Assembly: GCF_020510585.1 (NCBI RefSeq)
Contig: NZ_CP075190.1
Location: 2,044,001 to 2,108,000 of the forward strand
Reading direction: 5' to 3'
Source of the DNA: Ferribacterium limneticum
GTDB lineage: Bacteria > Pseudomonadota > Gammaproteobacteria > Burkholderiales > Rhodocyclaceae
Length of the DNA stretch: 64,000 nt
A model generated the notes under the pieces. That model ran no database searches. It worked only from the letters and a program-made list of their open reading frames with translations, and was not told the DNA's origin. The position numbers were made by a program, and so were the translations under genes. Positions 38,126-46,496 of the stretch are shown one piece after another (position 1 is the stretch's first letter; each line of letters starts with the position of its first letter).

Positions 38126-39205
38126 TCAGGAAAGGCGTTCCGGCAGCACGTCGCGGAGCAGGATGGCGGCGTCGCGGATCATCTTTTCGGTAGTCGCCCA
38201 ATCGACGCAGCCATCGGTGACCGAGCAACCGTACTTAAGTTGGCTAAGGTCGGCCGGAATCGACTGGTTGCCGGCTTCGATGTTGGATTCGATCATCACG
38301 CCGAGCAGCGATTTGTTGCCGAGGCGGACCTGGTTGACGATGTCGGCCATGACCAGCGGTTGCAGTTCCGGTTTCTTAAAGCTGTTGGCGTGCGAGCAGT
38401 CGACAACGATGTTGTGCGGCAGCTTGGCCTTGTCCAGCGCCTGTTCGACCATGGCGATGGAAACGGTATCGTAGTTCGGGCGGCCATCGCCGCCGCGCAG
38501 CACGATGTGGCCGTAGCCGTTGCCCTTGGTGCGGACGACGGCAACCCGGCCCTGGCTGGTCAGACCGAGGAAGGAGTGTGGCTTGGAGGCGGAGAGGATG
38601 GCGTTGACGGCAACGCCGAGGTCGCCGCTGGTACCGTTCTTGAAGCCAACCGGGGTGGACAGTCCCGATGACATCTCGCGGTGGGTCTGCGATTCGGTGG
38701 TGCGGGCGCCGATGGCGGTCCACGTGATGAGGTCGCCGTAGTATTGCGGCGAGTTCGGGTCGAGCGCCTCGGTGCCCGTCGGTACGCCGAGTTCGGCAAC
38801 CTGGAGCAGGAATTCGCGGGCCTTGGCCATGCCGATATCGATGCGGAAGCTGTCGTCCATGAACGGGTCGTTGATGTAACCCTTCCAGCCAACCGTGGTG
38901 CGCGGTTTTTCGAAATAGACGCGCATGATCAGTTGCAGCGTGTCGCCGACTTCTTCAGACAGCTTTTTCAGGCGGCGGGCATAGTCTAGGCCGGCCACCG
39001 GGTCGTGGATGGAGCACGGGCCGACCACCACGAACAGGCGATGGTCCTTGCGATCCAGGATGTTGCGCAGTACATGCCGACCATGGGTAACCGTCTTGGC
39101 AGCTTTCTCGGAAAGCGGCAGGCGGGCGTGGATTTCTTCCGGCGTCGGCATTTCGTCGAAGGCGGTGACGTTGATATTGTCGATGTGATGTGTGGTCATG
39201 GTCAT
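38126..39205 (-). CDS. aroG: 3-deoxy-7-phosphoheptulonate (DAHP) synthase, class I
   Basis: Condenses phosphoenolpyruvate and erythrose 4-phosphate at the entry of the shikimate pathway. It has the GPCSIHDP, RVYFEKPRTTVGWKG, DCSHANS and GVMIESNI motifs of type I-alpha enzymes. Its 359 residues are normal. The feedback specificity (Phe, Tyr or Trp) cannot be told from sequence alone, so the aroG symbol is nominal. ATG 39205 overlaps the mfd stop as ATGA. Confidence 0.93.
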   Translation of the reverse strand: MTMTTHHIDNINVTAFDEMPTPEEIHARLPLSEKAAKTVTHGRHVLRNILDRKDHRLFVVVGPCSIHDPVAGLDYARRLKKLSEEVGDTLQLIMRVYFEKPRTTVGWKGYINDPFMDDSFRIDIGMAKAREFLLQVAELGVPTGTEALDPNSPQYYGDLITWTAIGARTTESQTHREMSSGLSTPVGFKNGTSGDLGVAVNAILSASKPHSFLGLTSQGRVAVVRTKGNGYGHIVLRGGDGRPNYDTVSIAMVEQALDKAKLPHNIVVDCSHANSFKKPELQPLVMADIVNQVRLGNKSLLGVMIESNIEAGNQSIPADLSQLKYGCSVTDGCVDWATTEKMIRDAAILLRDVLPERLS

Positions 39206-42200
39206 TTGCTCAGCTGGCGAATCATGTCTTTCACCGCAACGACCTTGTCGTTCAAGGTCGGGCAGTGGCGTAAAAGGGAAAGTTTATCCTGTCCTGCCAG
39301 CTTATAGCTGCGGTCTTTTTGAATCAAATTGATTATCTTGATCGGCTCGATTGGCGGGTTTTTCGAGAACTCGGGACTGAACTGGATGGTGATCTGGTCG
39401 TTGGTCGCGTCGAGCTTCTGGATGAGCAGCGGTTTGACTAGCAGACGCAGGCGGTGCGTGGCGAGTAGCGACTGCGCCTGAAGCGGCAGTTCGCCGAAGC
39501 GGTCGATCAGTTCTTCCTGGAGCGTGTCGATTTCCTCGGTGCTTTCACCGTTGGCCAGGCGTTTGTAGAGGGTCAGGCGTTCGTGCACGTCCGGGCAGTA
39601 AGCGTCGGGCAGAAGGGCCGGGGTACGCAGGTTGATCTCGGTGCCGATACCCAGCGGCTGGGTCAGGTCGACCGCGGCCAGATGCTTGCCCTGCTTGAGG
39701 GCAGCGACTGCACGGTTGAGCATGTCGGCATACATGTTGAAGCCGACTTCCTGCATTTCGCCGGACTGGTTGTCGCCGAGTACCTCGCCGGCGCCGCGGA
39801 TTTCCAGATCGTGCATGGCGAGGAAGAAGCCGGAGCCGAGTTCTTCCATGGCCTGGATGGCTTCAAGACGCATCCTGGCCTGCTTGGTCAGTGCCTTGTC
39901 GTCCTGGACGAGCAGATAGGCGTAGGCCTGGTGGTGCGAACGGCCGACCCGGCCGCGCAACTGGTGCAACTGGGCGAGACCGAACTTCTCGGAACGGTTG
40001 ATCAGGATGGTATTGGCATGCGGATTGTCGATGCCGGTTTCGATGATGGTCGTGCACAGCAACACGTTGGCGCGCTGGCCGGTGAAGTCGCGCATGACGC
40101 GCTCCAGTTCGCGCTCGTTCATTTGGCCGTGGCCGATGACGATGCGCGCTTCCGGCACCAGCTTGGCCAGCTTTTCCTGCATGTTGTTGATGGTGTCGAC
40201 CTCGTTGTGCAGGAAGTACACCTGGCCACCGCGCTTGAGTTCGCGCAGGACGGCTTCGCGGATGATGCCGTCGGAGAAATTGCTGACGAAAGTCTTGATG
40301 GCCAGGCGCTTTTGCGGCGCAGTGGCGATGACCGAGAAGTCGCGCAGGCCTTCCATCGACATCGCCAGCGTGCGCGGAATCGGCGTTGCAGTCAGGGTCA
40401 GGACATCGACCTCGGCGCGCATCGACTTCAGCGTTTCCTTCTGGCGTACGCCGAAACGGTGTTCCTCGTCGATGACGACGAGGCCGAGGCGCTTGAATTT
40501 GACGTCCTTGCCGATCAGCTTGTGCGTGCCGATGATGATGTCGATCTTGCCTTCGGCCAGTTCCTGCAAGGCTTGCGCCGATTCCTTGGCGGTCTTGAAG
40601 CGGGAAATTTCGGCGATTTTGACCGGCCAGTCGGCGAAGCGGTCGGCGAAGGTCTGGTAATGCTGTTCGCAGAGCAGGGTGGTTGGGCACAGCACGGCGA
40701 CCTGCTTGCCACCGGCGACGGCGCAGAAGGCGGCACGCAAGGCGACTTCGGTCTTGCCGAAGCCGACGTCGCCGCACACCAGGCGGTCCATCGGCTTGCC
40801 GGAGCGCATGTCGTCGATGACAGCAGCGATGGCGGTAGCCTGATCGTTGGTTTCCTCGAAGCCGAAACCATCGGCAAAGGCTTCGTAATCGGTTTCCTTG
40901 AAGTCGAAGGCATGGCCCTCGCGGGCAGCGCGGGCGGCATACAGCGCGAGTAGTTCGGCCGCGGTGTCATGCGCCTGCTCGGCGGCCTTGCGCTTGGCTT
41001 TTTCCCACTGGCCGGAACCGAGCGTGTGGAGCGGGGCGCTTTCCGGGTCGGAGCCGGAGTAGCGCGAGATGACGTGCAACTGGGCAACAGGGACGAACAG
41101 CTTGGCCTCGTTGGCGTAATGCAGTTCGAGGAACTCCTGCTCGCCGAGGCCGAGGTCCATGCGAACCAGGCCCTGATAGCGGCCGATGCCATGGCTTTCA
41201 TGGACGACCGGATCGCCGACCTTGAGTTCGGTGAGGTCTTTCAGCCAGTTGTCGAAGGTGGCTTTTTTCTGCGCTTCGCGCCGGGTGCGCCGCGGACTGC
41301 CGGCAAACAACTCGGTTTCGGTGATGAAGGCGAGCTTTTCCAGGGCAAAGCCGGCCTGCAAGGGGCCGATGCCGAGAGCTAGTTGCGCCTTGCCAGTGAG
41401 GAAGGCAGGCAGGTCGGCAACGGCTTCGGGCTTCAGGCCATGCTCGGCGAACATCGCCGCCAGGGTTTCGCGGCGGCCAGCCGTTTCGGCGACCAGCAAG
41501 ACCCGGCCGGCAAAGCCGGCGAGATGATTTTTCAGGGCGCCGAGGGGCGCCTCGCTTCTGCGGTCAACGGCAATATTGGGCAGTTTTCCTGAAGCATTTT
41601 CATTTTTTGCCTCAAATGCCAGTCGACCGTAGGATTTGGCCGCCGTGAAGAAGGCTTCGTCCGACAGGAAGAGTTCATCGGGCGGCAGCAATGGACGGGA
41701 TTTGTCGCCCTGCAGCATGTTGTAGCGCGAACGGGTGTCGTTCCAGAAGGCGGCGATGGCGGCCGGCGCATCGCCGTGGGTGACGAAGACAGCGTCTTTG
41801 GGCAGGTAGTCGAAGATGCTCGCCGTTTCGTCGAAGAACAGGGGCAGGTAGTACTCGATGCCGGCGCTGGCGATGCCGGTCGAAATATCCTTGTAGATGC
41901 CTGACTTGGCCGGGTCGCCCTCGAAGCGTTCGCGGAAGCACTGGCGGAAATGGGTGCGGCCCTTGTCGTCCATCGGGAATTCGCGGGCCGGCAGCAGGCG
42001 GACTTCGGGCACCGGATAGACGGTGCGCTGGGTATCGACATCGAAAGTTTTGATGCTTTCGATTTCATCGTCGAACAGGTCAAGCCGGTAGGGCAGTTGC
42101 GAGCCCATCGGGAAGAGGTCGATCAGGCCGCCGCGAATCGAGTATTCGCCGGGCGAGACGACCTGAGTGACGTGAGCGTAGCCGGCCAGCGTGACCTGGC

Positions 42201-42642
42201 TGCGGAATTTCTCGGCGTCGAGTTTCTGGCCCTTCTTGAAGGCGAAGGTGTAGGCGGCGAGGAAAGCCGGCGGTGCAATCCGGTAAACAGCCGTCGAGGC
42301 CGGCACGAGCAGGATGTCGATTTCGCCCTGGGTAGCGGCCCACAAGGTGGCCAGCCGTTCGGAGACGAGATCCTGGTGCGGGGAAAAATGGTCGTAAGGC
42401 AGCGTTTCCCAGTCCGGCAGTAGACGGACGCGCAGCGTCGGTCCGAACCATGGGATTTCATCAAGCAGTCGCTGGGCATCGGCCGCGCTGGCGGTGACGA
42501 CGGCGAGCAGTTTCCCGGGGTGACGCACGGCGATTTCGGCCAGAGCCAGGGCGTCGGCGGAACCGGCCAATAGCGGCAGGTCGATGCGGTTACCGGCCTT
42601 GGGCAGGGCAGAAAGGGGGAGCAAAAACTGGGGAGCGGACAC
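39202..42642 (-). CDS. mfd: Transcription-repair coupling factor Mfd
   Basis: Removes RNA polymerase stalled at DNA damage and recruits UvrA. An 1146-residue protein: UvrB-homology region first, then the RNAP-interacting domain (VGDPVVHESHGIGRYQGLVRM), RecG-like translocase motifs GDVGFGKTEVALRAAF and DEEHRFGVRQKE, and a C-terminal regulatory domain. ATG 42642. The inverted repeat pair E/F lies inside it, near residues 336-363, in a region poorly conserved among Mfd proteins. Confidence 0.97.
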   Translation of the reverse strand: MSAPQFLLPLSALPKAGNRIDLPLLAGSADALALAEIAVRHPGKLLAVVTASAADAQRLLDEIPWFGPTLRVRLLPDWETLPYDHFSPHQDLVSERLATLWAATQGEIDILLVPASTAVYRIAPPAFLAAYTFAFKKGQKLDAEKFRSQVTLAGYAHVTQVVSPGEYSIRGGLIDLFPMGSQLPYRLDLFDDEIESIKTFDVDTQRTVYPVPEVRLLPAREFPMDDKGRTHFRQCFRERFEGDPAKSGIYKDISTGIASAGIEYYLPLFFDETASIFDYLPKDAVFVTHGDAPAAIAAFWNDTRSRYNMLQGDKSRPLLPPDELFLSDEAFFTAAKSYGRLAFEAKNENASGKLPNIAVDRRSEAPLGALKNHLAGFAGRVLLVAETAGRRETLAAMFAEHGLKPEAVADLPAFLTGKAQLALGIGPLQAGFALEKLAFITETELFAGSPRRTRREAQKKATFDNWLKDLTELKVGDPVVHESHGIGRYQGLVRMDLGLGEQEFLELHYANEAKLFVPVAQLHVISRYSGSDPESAPLHTLGSGQWEKAKRKAAEQAHDTAAELLALYAARAAREGHAFDFKETDYEAFADGFGFEETNDQATAIAAVIDDMRSGKPMDRLVCGDVGFGKTEVALRAAFCAVAGGKQVAVLCPTTLLCEQHYQTFADRFADWPVKIAEISRFKTAKESAQALQELAEGKIDIIIGTHKLIGKDVKFKRLGLVVIDEEHRFGVRQKETLKSMRAEVDVLTLTATPIPRTLAMSMEGLRDFSVIATAPQKRLAIKTFVSNFSDGIIREAVLRELKRGGQVYFLHNEVDTINNMQEKLAKLVPEARIVIGHGQMNERELERVMRDFTGQRANVLLCTTIIETGIDNPHANTILINRSEKFGLAQLHQLRGRVGRSHHQAYAYLLVQDDKALTKQARMRLEAIQAMEELGSGFFLAMHDLEIRGAGEVLGDNQSGEMQEVGFNMYADMLNRAVAALKQGKHLAAVDLTQPLGIGTEINLRTPALLPDAYCPDVHERLTLYKRLANGESTEEIDTLQEELIDRFGELPLQAQSLLATHRLRLLVKPLLIQKLDATNDQITIQFSPEFSKNPPIEPIKIINLIQKDRSYKLAGQDKLSLLRHCPTLNDKVVAVKDMIRQLSK
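41556..41594 (-). repeat. 39-nt dispersed repeat, copy E
   Basis: Degenerate copy in mfd. On the minus strand the core reads ATTGCCGTTGACCGCAGAA, translated as GTT GAC CGC (V-D-R). Forms an inverted pair with copy F, 1 nt away. Confidence 0.55.
41596..41634 (+). repeat. 39-nt dispersed repeat, copy F
   Basis: Left arm ATTTTCATTTTTTGCC well conserved, right end AGTCGACCGTAGGA. It is antisense to mfd, opposite in orientation to copy E, leaving CGGTC and GACCG at the outer ends. Confidence 0.65.
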
Positions 42643-42711
42643 TCGGGGGAAGGCAGCGTTACGGGGCAGGAATTATAGCGTTATACGCCCCCGACGATTT
42701 CGTGGCAGCGC

Positions 42712-42739
42712 TTGTATTCATGTCTGCCCTGATTACAAT
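42712..42739 (+). promoter_or_regulatory. Sigma-70 promoter of Hcp-like PEP-CTERM gene
   Basis: TTGTAT (42712-42717), 16-nt spacer, TACAAT (42734-42739), about 85 nt before the ATG. No -24/-12 element was found here. Confidence 0.5.
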
Positions 42740-42826
42740 GACGTTGCGATAATTCCATGTAGTTTTCCTTTATCGCCGCTACGTACTTGGCGCAACTGCG
42801 TTTACTCAAGTCCATTCGGAGGTCAC

Positions 42827-43522
42827 ATGAACACCGACTCAAAACCCCAGCGTTTCCTGTTTCCCGCTCTTGCCTGCATTGTCTTGCTGGCCAGCAGTTT
42901 GCCGGCAAGCGCGGCCAACGAATATTTTCTTAAATTCGATGGCATCGATGGCAGTAGCGTTCAGAAAGGCCACGAAAAAGCCATTGAATTCGAGTCGTTT
43001 AGCTGGGGGGTTTCGATCACCCCCAGTCGCCCCGGCGCTGGTACTGGCAAGCCGTCGTTCTCGGACTTTTCGTGGTTCCAGGATATGGATGTCAGTTCAA
43101 CCGCGCTGTTCGGTGCGGTCGGAGATACGATCAAGACGGCTGTCGTTGATTTTACGTCGGCCATTGGCGGGCAAAACCAAACCTATTTCCGCATGAGCTT
43201 TGATAACGTCTTCATCACCAGTCTCACCTATTCCGGGAGTAGTGGCAGTCTTGTTGGACTCGCCGGCAGTTTCGCCTACGACAAGGTGACGCTGGACTAC
43301 TGGGCGCAGGATCCCAAGACTGGAAAGCTGATTAAATCGCCGTCGGCATCTTACGATCTGACCAACAACGAAGGGTCGCTGCCGGCGGTCTCGGCTTTGT
43401 TTGCCCAAGGCCTTGCCGGGCCGCAGATTGCCGCTGTGCCGGAGCCGGAAACCTATGCGATGTTGCTGGTTGGTTTGGGCCTTCTGGGGGGCGTTGCCCG
43501 TCGTCGGCGCGCCACGGTTTGA
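42827..43522 (+). CDS. PEP-CTERM protein with Hcp-like domain
   Basis: A 231-residue exported protein. The signal peptide ends LPASA|ANEYF. The main domain (EYFLKFDGIDGSSVQKGHEK, then AIEFESFSWGVS) resembles Hcp1, the tube protein fold of type VI secretion. The C-terminus has the exosortase signal VPEPETYAMLLVGLGLLGG followed by ARRRRATV. True Hcp is cytoplasmic and lacks a signal peptide, so this is a surface protein reusing the fold. No type VI genes are near. GGAGG precedes ATG 42827. Confidence 0.85.
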   Translation: MNTDSKPQRFLFPALACIVLLASSLPASAANEYFLKFDGIDGSSVQKGHEKAIEFESFSWGVSITPSRPGAGTGKPSFSDFSWFQDMDVSSTALFGAVGDTIKTAVVDFTSAIGGQNQTYFRMSFDNVFITSLTYSGSSGSLVGLAGSFAYDKVTLDYWAQDPKTGKLIKSPSASYDLTNNEGSLPAVSALFAQGLAGPQIAAVPEPETYAMLLVGLGLLGGVARRRRATV

Positions 43523-43541
43523 ACGTGTTTTGAATCGTGAT

Positions 43542-43565
43542 GAGGCGGCGAGTTTTCGTCGCCTC
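43542..43565 (+). terminator. Weak hairpin after PEP-CTERM gene
   Basis: GAGGCGGCG pairs with CGTCGCCTC (one G-T wobble) around AGTTTT, 20 nt after the stop. No T-run follows, so termination is uncertain. The rest of 43566-43768 holds no gene that I can support. Confidence 0.35.
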
Positions 43566-43768
43566 CCCGGAAATTTGGCTGTTTTGACGCCAGAAATGGC
43601 TATACGGCGTCCGGATGGATCACCACTCACGGTCTATGAAAATGACATTAACGTACTCTGGGGTGTTACTATGCGGGCCGAATTTTTAATTCCGGGTCGC
43701 CCCCCTTCGCCTCAGCGACCTGACAGAAGCTGTCCGAGCAGGGATGGCGAACAAAAAAACGGACCACC

Positions 43769-44002
43769 ATGAACGACTCCAACTTGAACCATGAACGCCG
43801 CAAGCGGGACGAGCGGCGCCGAGCAGACAGCGGCGCGCCGACAGGGATTGGCGAGCGGCGGATCAATATCGAACGCCGCCTGTTCAATCTGGGTGCCGAT
43901 AGTGGCAAGGCCTGGCTGAGCAAGCCGGTGCCCGATCGGGCGTGGAACGCCACGCCCCTGTCAGCAGACGTCAGTGCATCGGGTAAGTTGTTGGCTGGCT
44001 AG
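43769..44002 (+). CDS. Small arginine-rich protein, function unknown
   Basis: A 77-residue protein with repeated RR-containing charged runs (NHERRKRDERRRADSG, IGERRINIERRLFNLG) followed by a neutral tail. No domain recognised; a nucleic-acid or membrane-surface binder is possible. ATG 43769 has only a weak ribosome site. Its 3' end overlaps the convergent cysteine-rich gene by 32 nt, which lowers confidence. Confidence 0.55.
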   Translation: MNDSNLNHERRKRDERRRADSGAPTGIGERRINIERRLFNLGADSGKAWLSKPVPDRAWNATPLSADVSASGKLLAG

Positions 44003-44186
44003 CCGCCAGCGCTTGCAGACTACTTTCTTCACTGATGCCGCTTGATTCGGTGAAATAGCCGCATAAAGGGCATTCGAAGCCGGGCGGGCAGTCATGTTCG
44101 CGGGCGCATTCGGCTTGGGTTTCATCGGTCAGAACCATTTGGCGAACCGCTTCACAGCGAGCGAGGGGGGAGTCGAAGAAGGACAT
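43971..44186 (-). CDS. Small cysteine-rich putative zinc-binding protein
   Basis: A 71-residue protein with CAREHDCPPGFECPLCGYF, four cysteines and a histidine that could make a zinc ribbon. The start MSFFDSPLARCEAVRQMVL is preceded by an excellent AGGAG, which supports the gene. It lies downstream of the amr/hydrolase cluster on the same strand, with repeat copy G between. Function unknown. Confidence 0.75.
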   Translation of the reverse strand: MSFFDSPLARCEAVRQMVLTDETQAECAREHDCPPGFECPLCGYFTESSGISEESSLQALAASQPTTYPMH

Positions 44187-44258
44187 CGGAGTCTCCTGAA
44201 TTGTTGTTTACATACTCAGTCTAGTCGCGATGCGGCCAATTGCCATCGCCGTGATAAA

Positions 44259-44297
44259 TCTCACGGTCAACCGGAAAAAAGGCCCAAAAACCAAGTC
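44259..44297 (-). repeat. 39-nt dispersed repeat, copy G
   Basis: On the minus strand: GGTTTTTGGGCC arm then core TTTCCGGTTGACCGTGAGA. It encodes the last residues (FLGLFSG) and the TGA stop of the hydrolase gene. Confidence 0.85.
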
Positions 44298-44860
44298 GCG
44301 GCCGGGGCGGCCGGATCTTCGCCGATTTCCACAAGCTGCATGGCGTGGACGCCGCCAAGGTGTGATGCCGCGCGCTGGTAGGCCGTTTTGCCGATGAGGT
44401 CATCGGCGTCGAACAGCATGAGCAGCGGCGCGACGAGAAGTTTGAGGGCCTGAGCGCCGGCCCGGTCGATCAGTCCGCCGTGGCAGGCGATGGCCTTGAC
44501 CAGCGTGTCGCGCTGGGCAGCGGCACGGATGGCGGCGGGGGCGACGTCTCCGCTGGTGAAAATGGCCAGTGGCAAGGCCTCCATGTCGCCGTCCTTGCGG
44601 GTCATGTCGAGGATGTCGATCAGACGCTGGGTCAGGCGCGGGACATTTTGCGTGGCATCGGCGAATTGCACTTCCTGGGCGGTGAGCAGTTCCATGGTCA
44701 AAGTGGCGCAGCCGAATTCGGCGAAGCACGATGAAATGGCTGCGTCTTCCGCCGCATGGTGGGCACGGGCGATCAGGATCAGGCCGCAGGGGGTGTCGGG
44801 AAACGCTAGATGGCCGTGCAGCGAGCCATGCGGGGTTTGCAGGGTGATGAAACGGTTCAT
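44267..44860 (-). CDS. Alpha/beta hydrolase, coupled to amrS
   Basis: A 197-residue protein with dienelactone-hydrolase-like layout: N-terminal GSLHGHLAFPDTPCGLILIA, then ARAHHAAEDAAISSCFAEFG, and HGGLIDRA. The usual GxSxG is replaced by IFTSGDVAPAA, so activity is uncertain. ATG 44860 overlaps the amrS stop as ATGA; the upstream in-frame extension to 45031 lies inside amrS. Its stop is provided by repeat copy G. Confidence 0.75.
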   Translation of the reverse strand: MNRFITLQTPHGSLHGHLAFPDTPCGLILIARAHHAAEDAAISSCFAEFGCATLTMELLTAQEVQFADATQNVPRLTQRLIDILDMTRKDGDMEALPLAIFTSGDVAPAAIRAAAQRDTLVKAIACHGGLIDRAGAQALKLLVAPLLMLFDADDLIGKTAYQRAASHLGGVHAMQLVEIGEDPAAPAATWFLGLFSG

Positions 44861-45951
44861 TCGGATAGGCGGACAGCGATGCGGTTGGGGCCGAAAGCTT
44901 TGCCATCTCGGCCGAGCACTTTGCCGAAGCGGCCGGCGATGGTGGTCGAGCAGTATGGGCAACGGCCTTCCGGCGTCAGGTCGTAGCGCTGGATGTCGTA
45001 CCAGTCGCGGACGATCAGCGCGGCGTGGCAACTTGGGCAGAAGGTGGTGCCGCCCTCCGGGTCGTGCACGTTGCCGGTATAAACGTGGTGCAGCCCGGCG
45101 TCGAGCGCGATACGGCGGGCCTGGATGAGCGTCGCTGGCGGCGTCGGCGGGATGTCACCCATCTTCCAGTCGGGGTGGAAGGCGGAGAAATGCAGCGGTA
45201 CATCCGGCCCGAGTTCGCGGGCGACCCAAGTGGCCAGTTCATTGATTTCCGGCGCGCTGTCGTTCTGGCCGGGGATGAGCAGGGTGGTGATTTCCAGCCA
45301 GCAGTCGGTTTCGTGGTGGATGTAGGCCAAGGTGTCGAGTACCGGCTGCAGGTGGCCAACGCAGAGTTTGTGATAAAAACTCTCGGTAAATGCCTTGAGG
45401 TCGACATTGGCAGCATCCATGACGGCGAACAGCTCGCGGGCCGGTTCCGGATGAATGTAGCCGGCGGTGACGGCGACGTTGCGGATGCCCTGCTCGCGGC
45501 AGGCGAGTGCCGTGTCGATGGCGTACTCGGCGAAGATCACCGGATCGTTGTAGGTGTAGGCCACCGCGTCGGCACCGTAGCGGCGGGCGGCTGCGGCAAT
45601 CATCTGCGGGCTGGCCGCGTCCATCAGGCGGTCCATGTCCTTCGACTTCGATATGTCCCAGTTCTGGCAGAACTTGCAGGCCAGATTGCAGCCGGCCGTG
45701 CCGAAGGAAAGGATGCTGCTGCCGGGATAAAAGTGGTTGAGCGGCTTTTTCTCGACCGGGTCAAGGCAGAAGCCCGACGAGCGGCCGTAGGTCGTCAACT
45801 GCATGGCGCCATTGACCATCTGGCGGACGAAGCAGGCGCCGCGCTGGCCTTCGTGCAACTGGCAGTCGCGCGGACAGAGGTCGCACTGGACACGACCGTC
45901 GGGCAGAGCGTGCCACCAGCGGCCGGGGAACAGGGATTCGGCTGGATTCAT
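44857..45951 (-). CDS. amrS: AmmeMemoRadiSam system radical SAM enzyme
   Basis: A 364-residue radical SAM protein. The [4Fe-4S] motif is CNLACKFCQN (Cys88, Cys92, Cys95). Extra N-terminal cysteines (CDLCPRDC) and C-terminal zinc-like CPSC and CPYC are present. Resembles pyruvate-formate-lyase-activating enzymes. In the three-gene AMMECR1/Memo/radical SAM cassette its reaction is unknown. ATG 45951 overlaps the amrA stop. Confidence 0.93.
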   Translation of the reverse strand: MNPAESLFPGRWWHALPDGRVQCDLCPRDCQLHEGQRGACFVRQMVNGAMQLTTYGRSSGFCLDPVEKKPLNHFYPGSSILSFGTAGCNLACKFCQNWDISKSKDMDRLMDAASPQMIAAAARRYGADAVAYTYNDPVIFAEYAIDTALACREQGIRNVAVTAGYIHPEPARELFAVMDAANVDLKAFTESFYHKLCVGHLQPVLDTLAYIHHETDCWLEITTLLIPGQNDSAPEINELATWVARELGPDVPLHFSAFHPDWKMGDIPPTPPATLIQARRIALDAGLHHVYTGNVHDPEGGTTFCPSCHAALIVRDWYDIQRYDLTPEGRCPYCSTTIAGRFGKVLGRDGKAFGPNRIAVRLSE

Positions 45952-46496
45952 GGTGTTGCCTCCTTCCATTTCTTGACTGTGTAGCGTTCGAGGTGGACAT
46001 CGGAGCCCCAGTAATTGGCCGGCAGCCCGGCCTTTTGCTTGAGGTGGGCCATGAAGCTGGCCGGACCGGGCAATTGTTCCCAGACCTGCGGCAGAAAAGT
46101 CGAACGGCGATGGCCGGCGGTGAAGATCACGCCGTCGATCTCTGGGCGAAGCTGGGCCAGGGCATCAGCCTCGCTGGTAAAAAATATCGGCTCGGCCGGC
46201 GTCAGCAGCGAGACCTCGACCCGGGTAATCGGCAGTTCGCCGGCCGTCAGCGGCTCGAAGCGCGTGTCGCGAAAGGCGGCGGCGATGGCGTTTTCCTGAA
46301 CGTCCTGCGCCAGCGGTCGCCAGGCTTCGAGGCTGCCGATGCAGCCGCGCAGGTCGCCATGCTGGGTCAGCGTGACGAAGGTGGCGCCGTGTTTGTGCAA
46401 TTCCGGGCAGTCGTCGGCCGGGCTTTGCGCCTGGCCAAGGCGGGCGGCGATGGCATTGCGGGCCAGTATCAGCAGGGTTGTGCCGAGCTCAGACAT
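45948..46496 (-). CDS. amrA: AmmeMemoRadiSam system protein A (AMMECR1 domain)
   Basis: A 182-residue AMMECR1-fold protein with the signature LRGCIGSLEAWRPL and the end KAGLPANYWGSDVHLERYTV. Homologous to human AMMECR1; biochemical role unknown. ATG 46496 (MSELGTTLLILARNAI) was chosen; the longer start to 46565 runs into amrB. It overlaps amrB by 8 nt and amrS by 4 nt. Confidence 0.93.
   Translation of the reverse strand: MSELGTTLLILARNAIAARLGQAQSPADDCPELHKHGATFVTLTQHGDLRGCIGSLEAWRPLAQDVQENAIAAAFRDTRFEPLTAGELPITRVEVSLLTPAEPIFFTSEADALAQLRPEIDGVIFTAGHRRSTFLPQVWEQLPGPASFMAHLKQKAGLPANYWGSDVHLERYTVKKWKEATP

Noticed and set aside
39583..40953. 456-residue plus-strand frame opposite mfd
   Set aside because: Shadow of the conserved mfd helicase region; no family resemblance.
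43566..43600. Partial repeat-like sequence after the Hcp-like PEP-CTERM gene
   Set aside because: On the minus strand only AGCCAAATTTCCGG matches; the rest of the core is missing.
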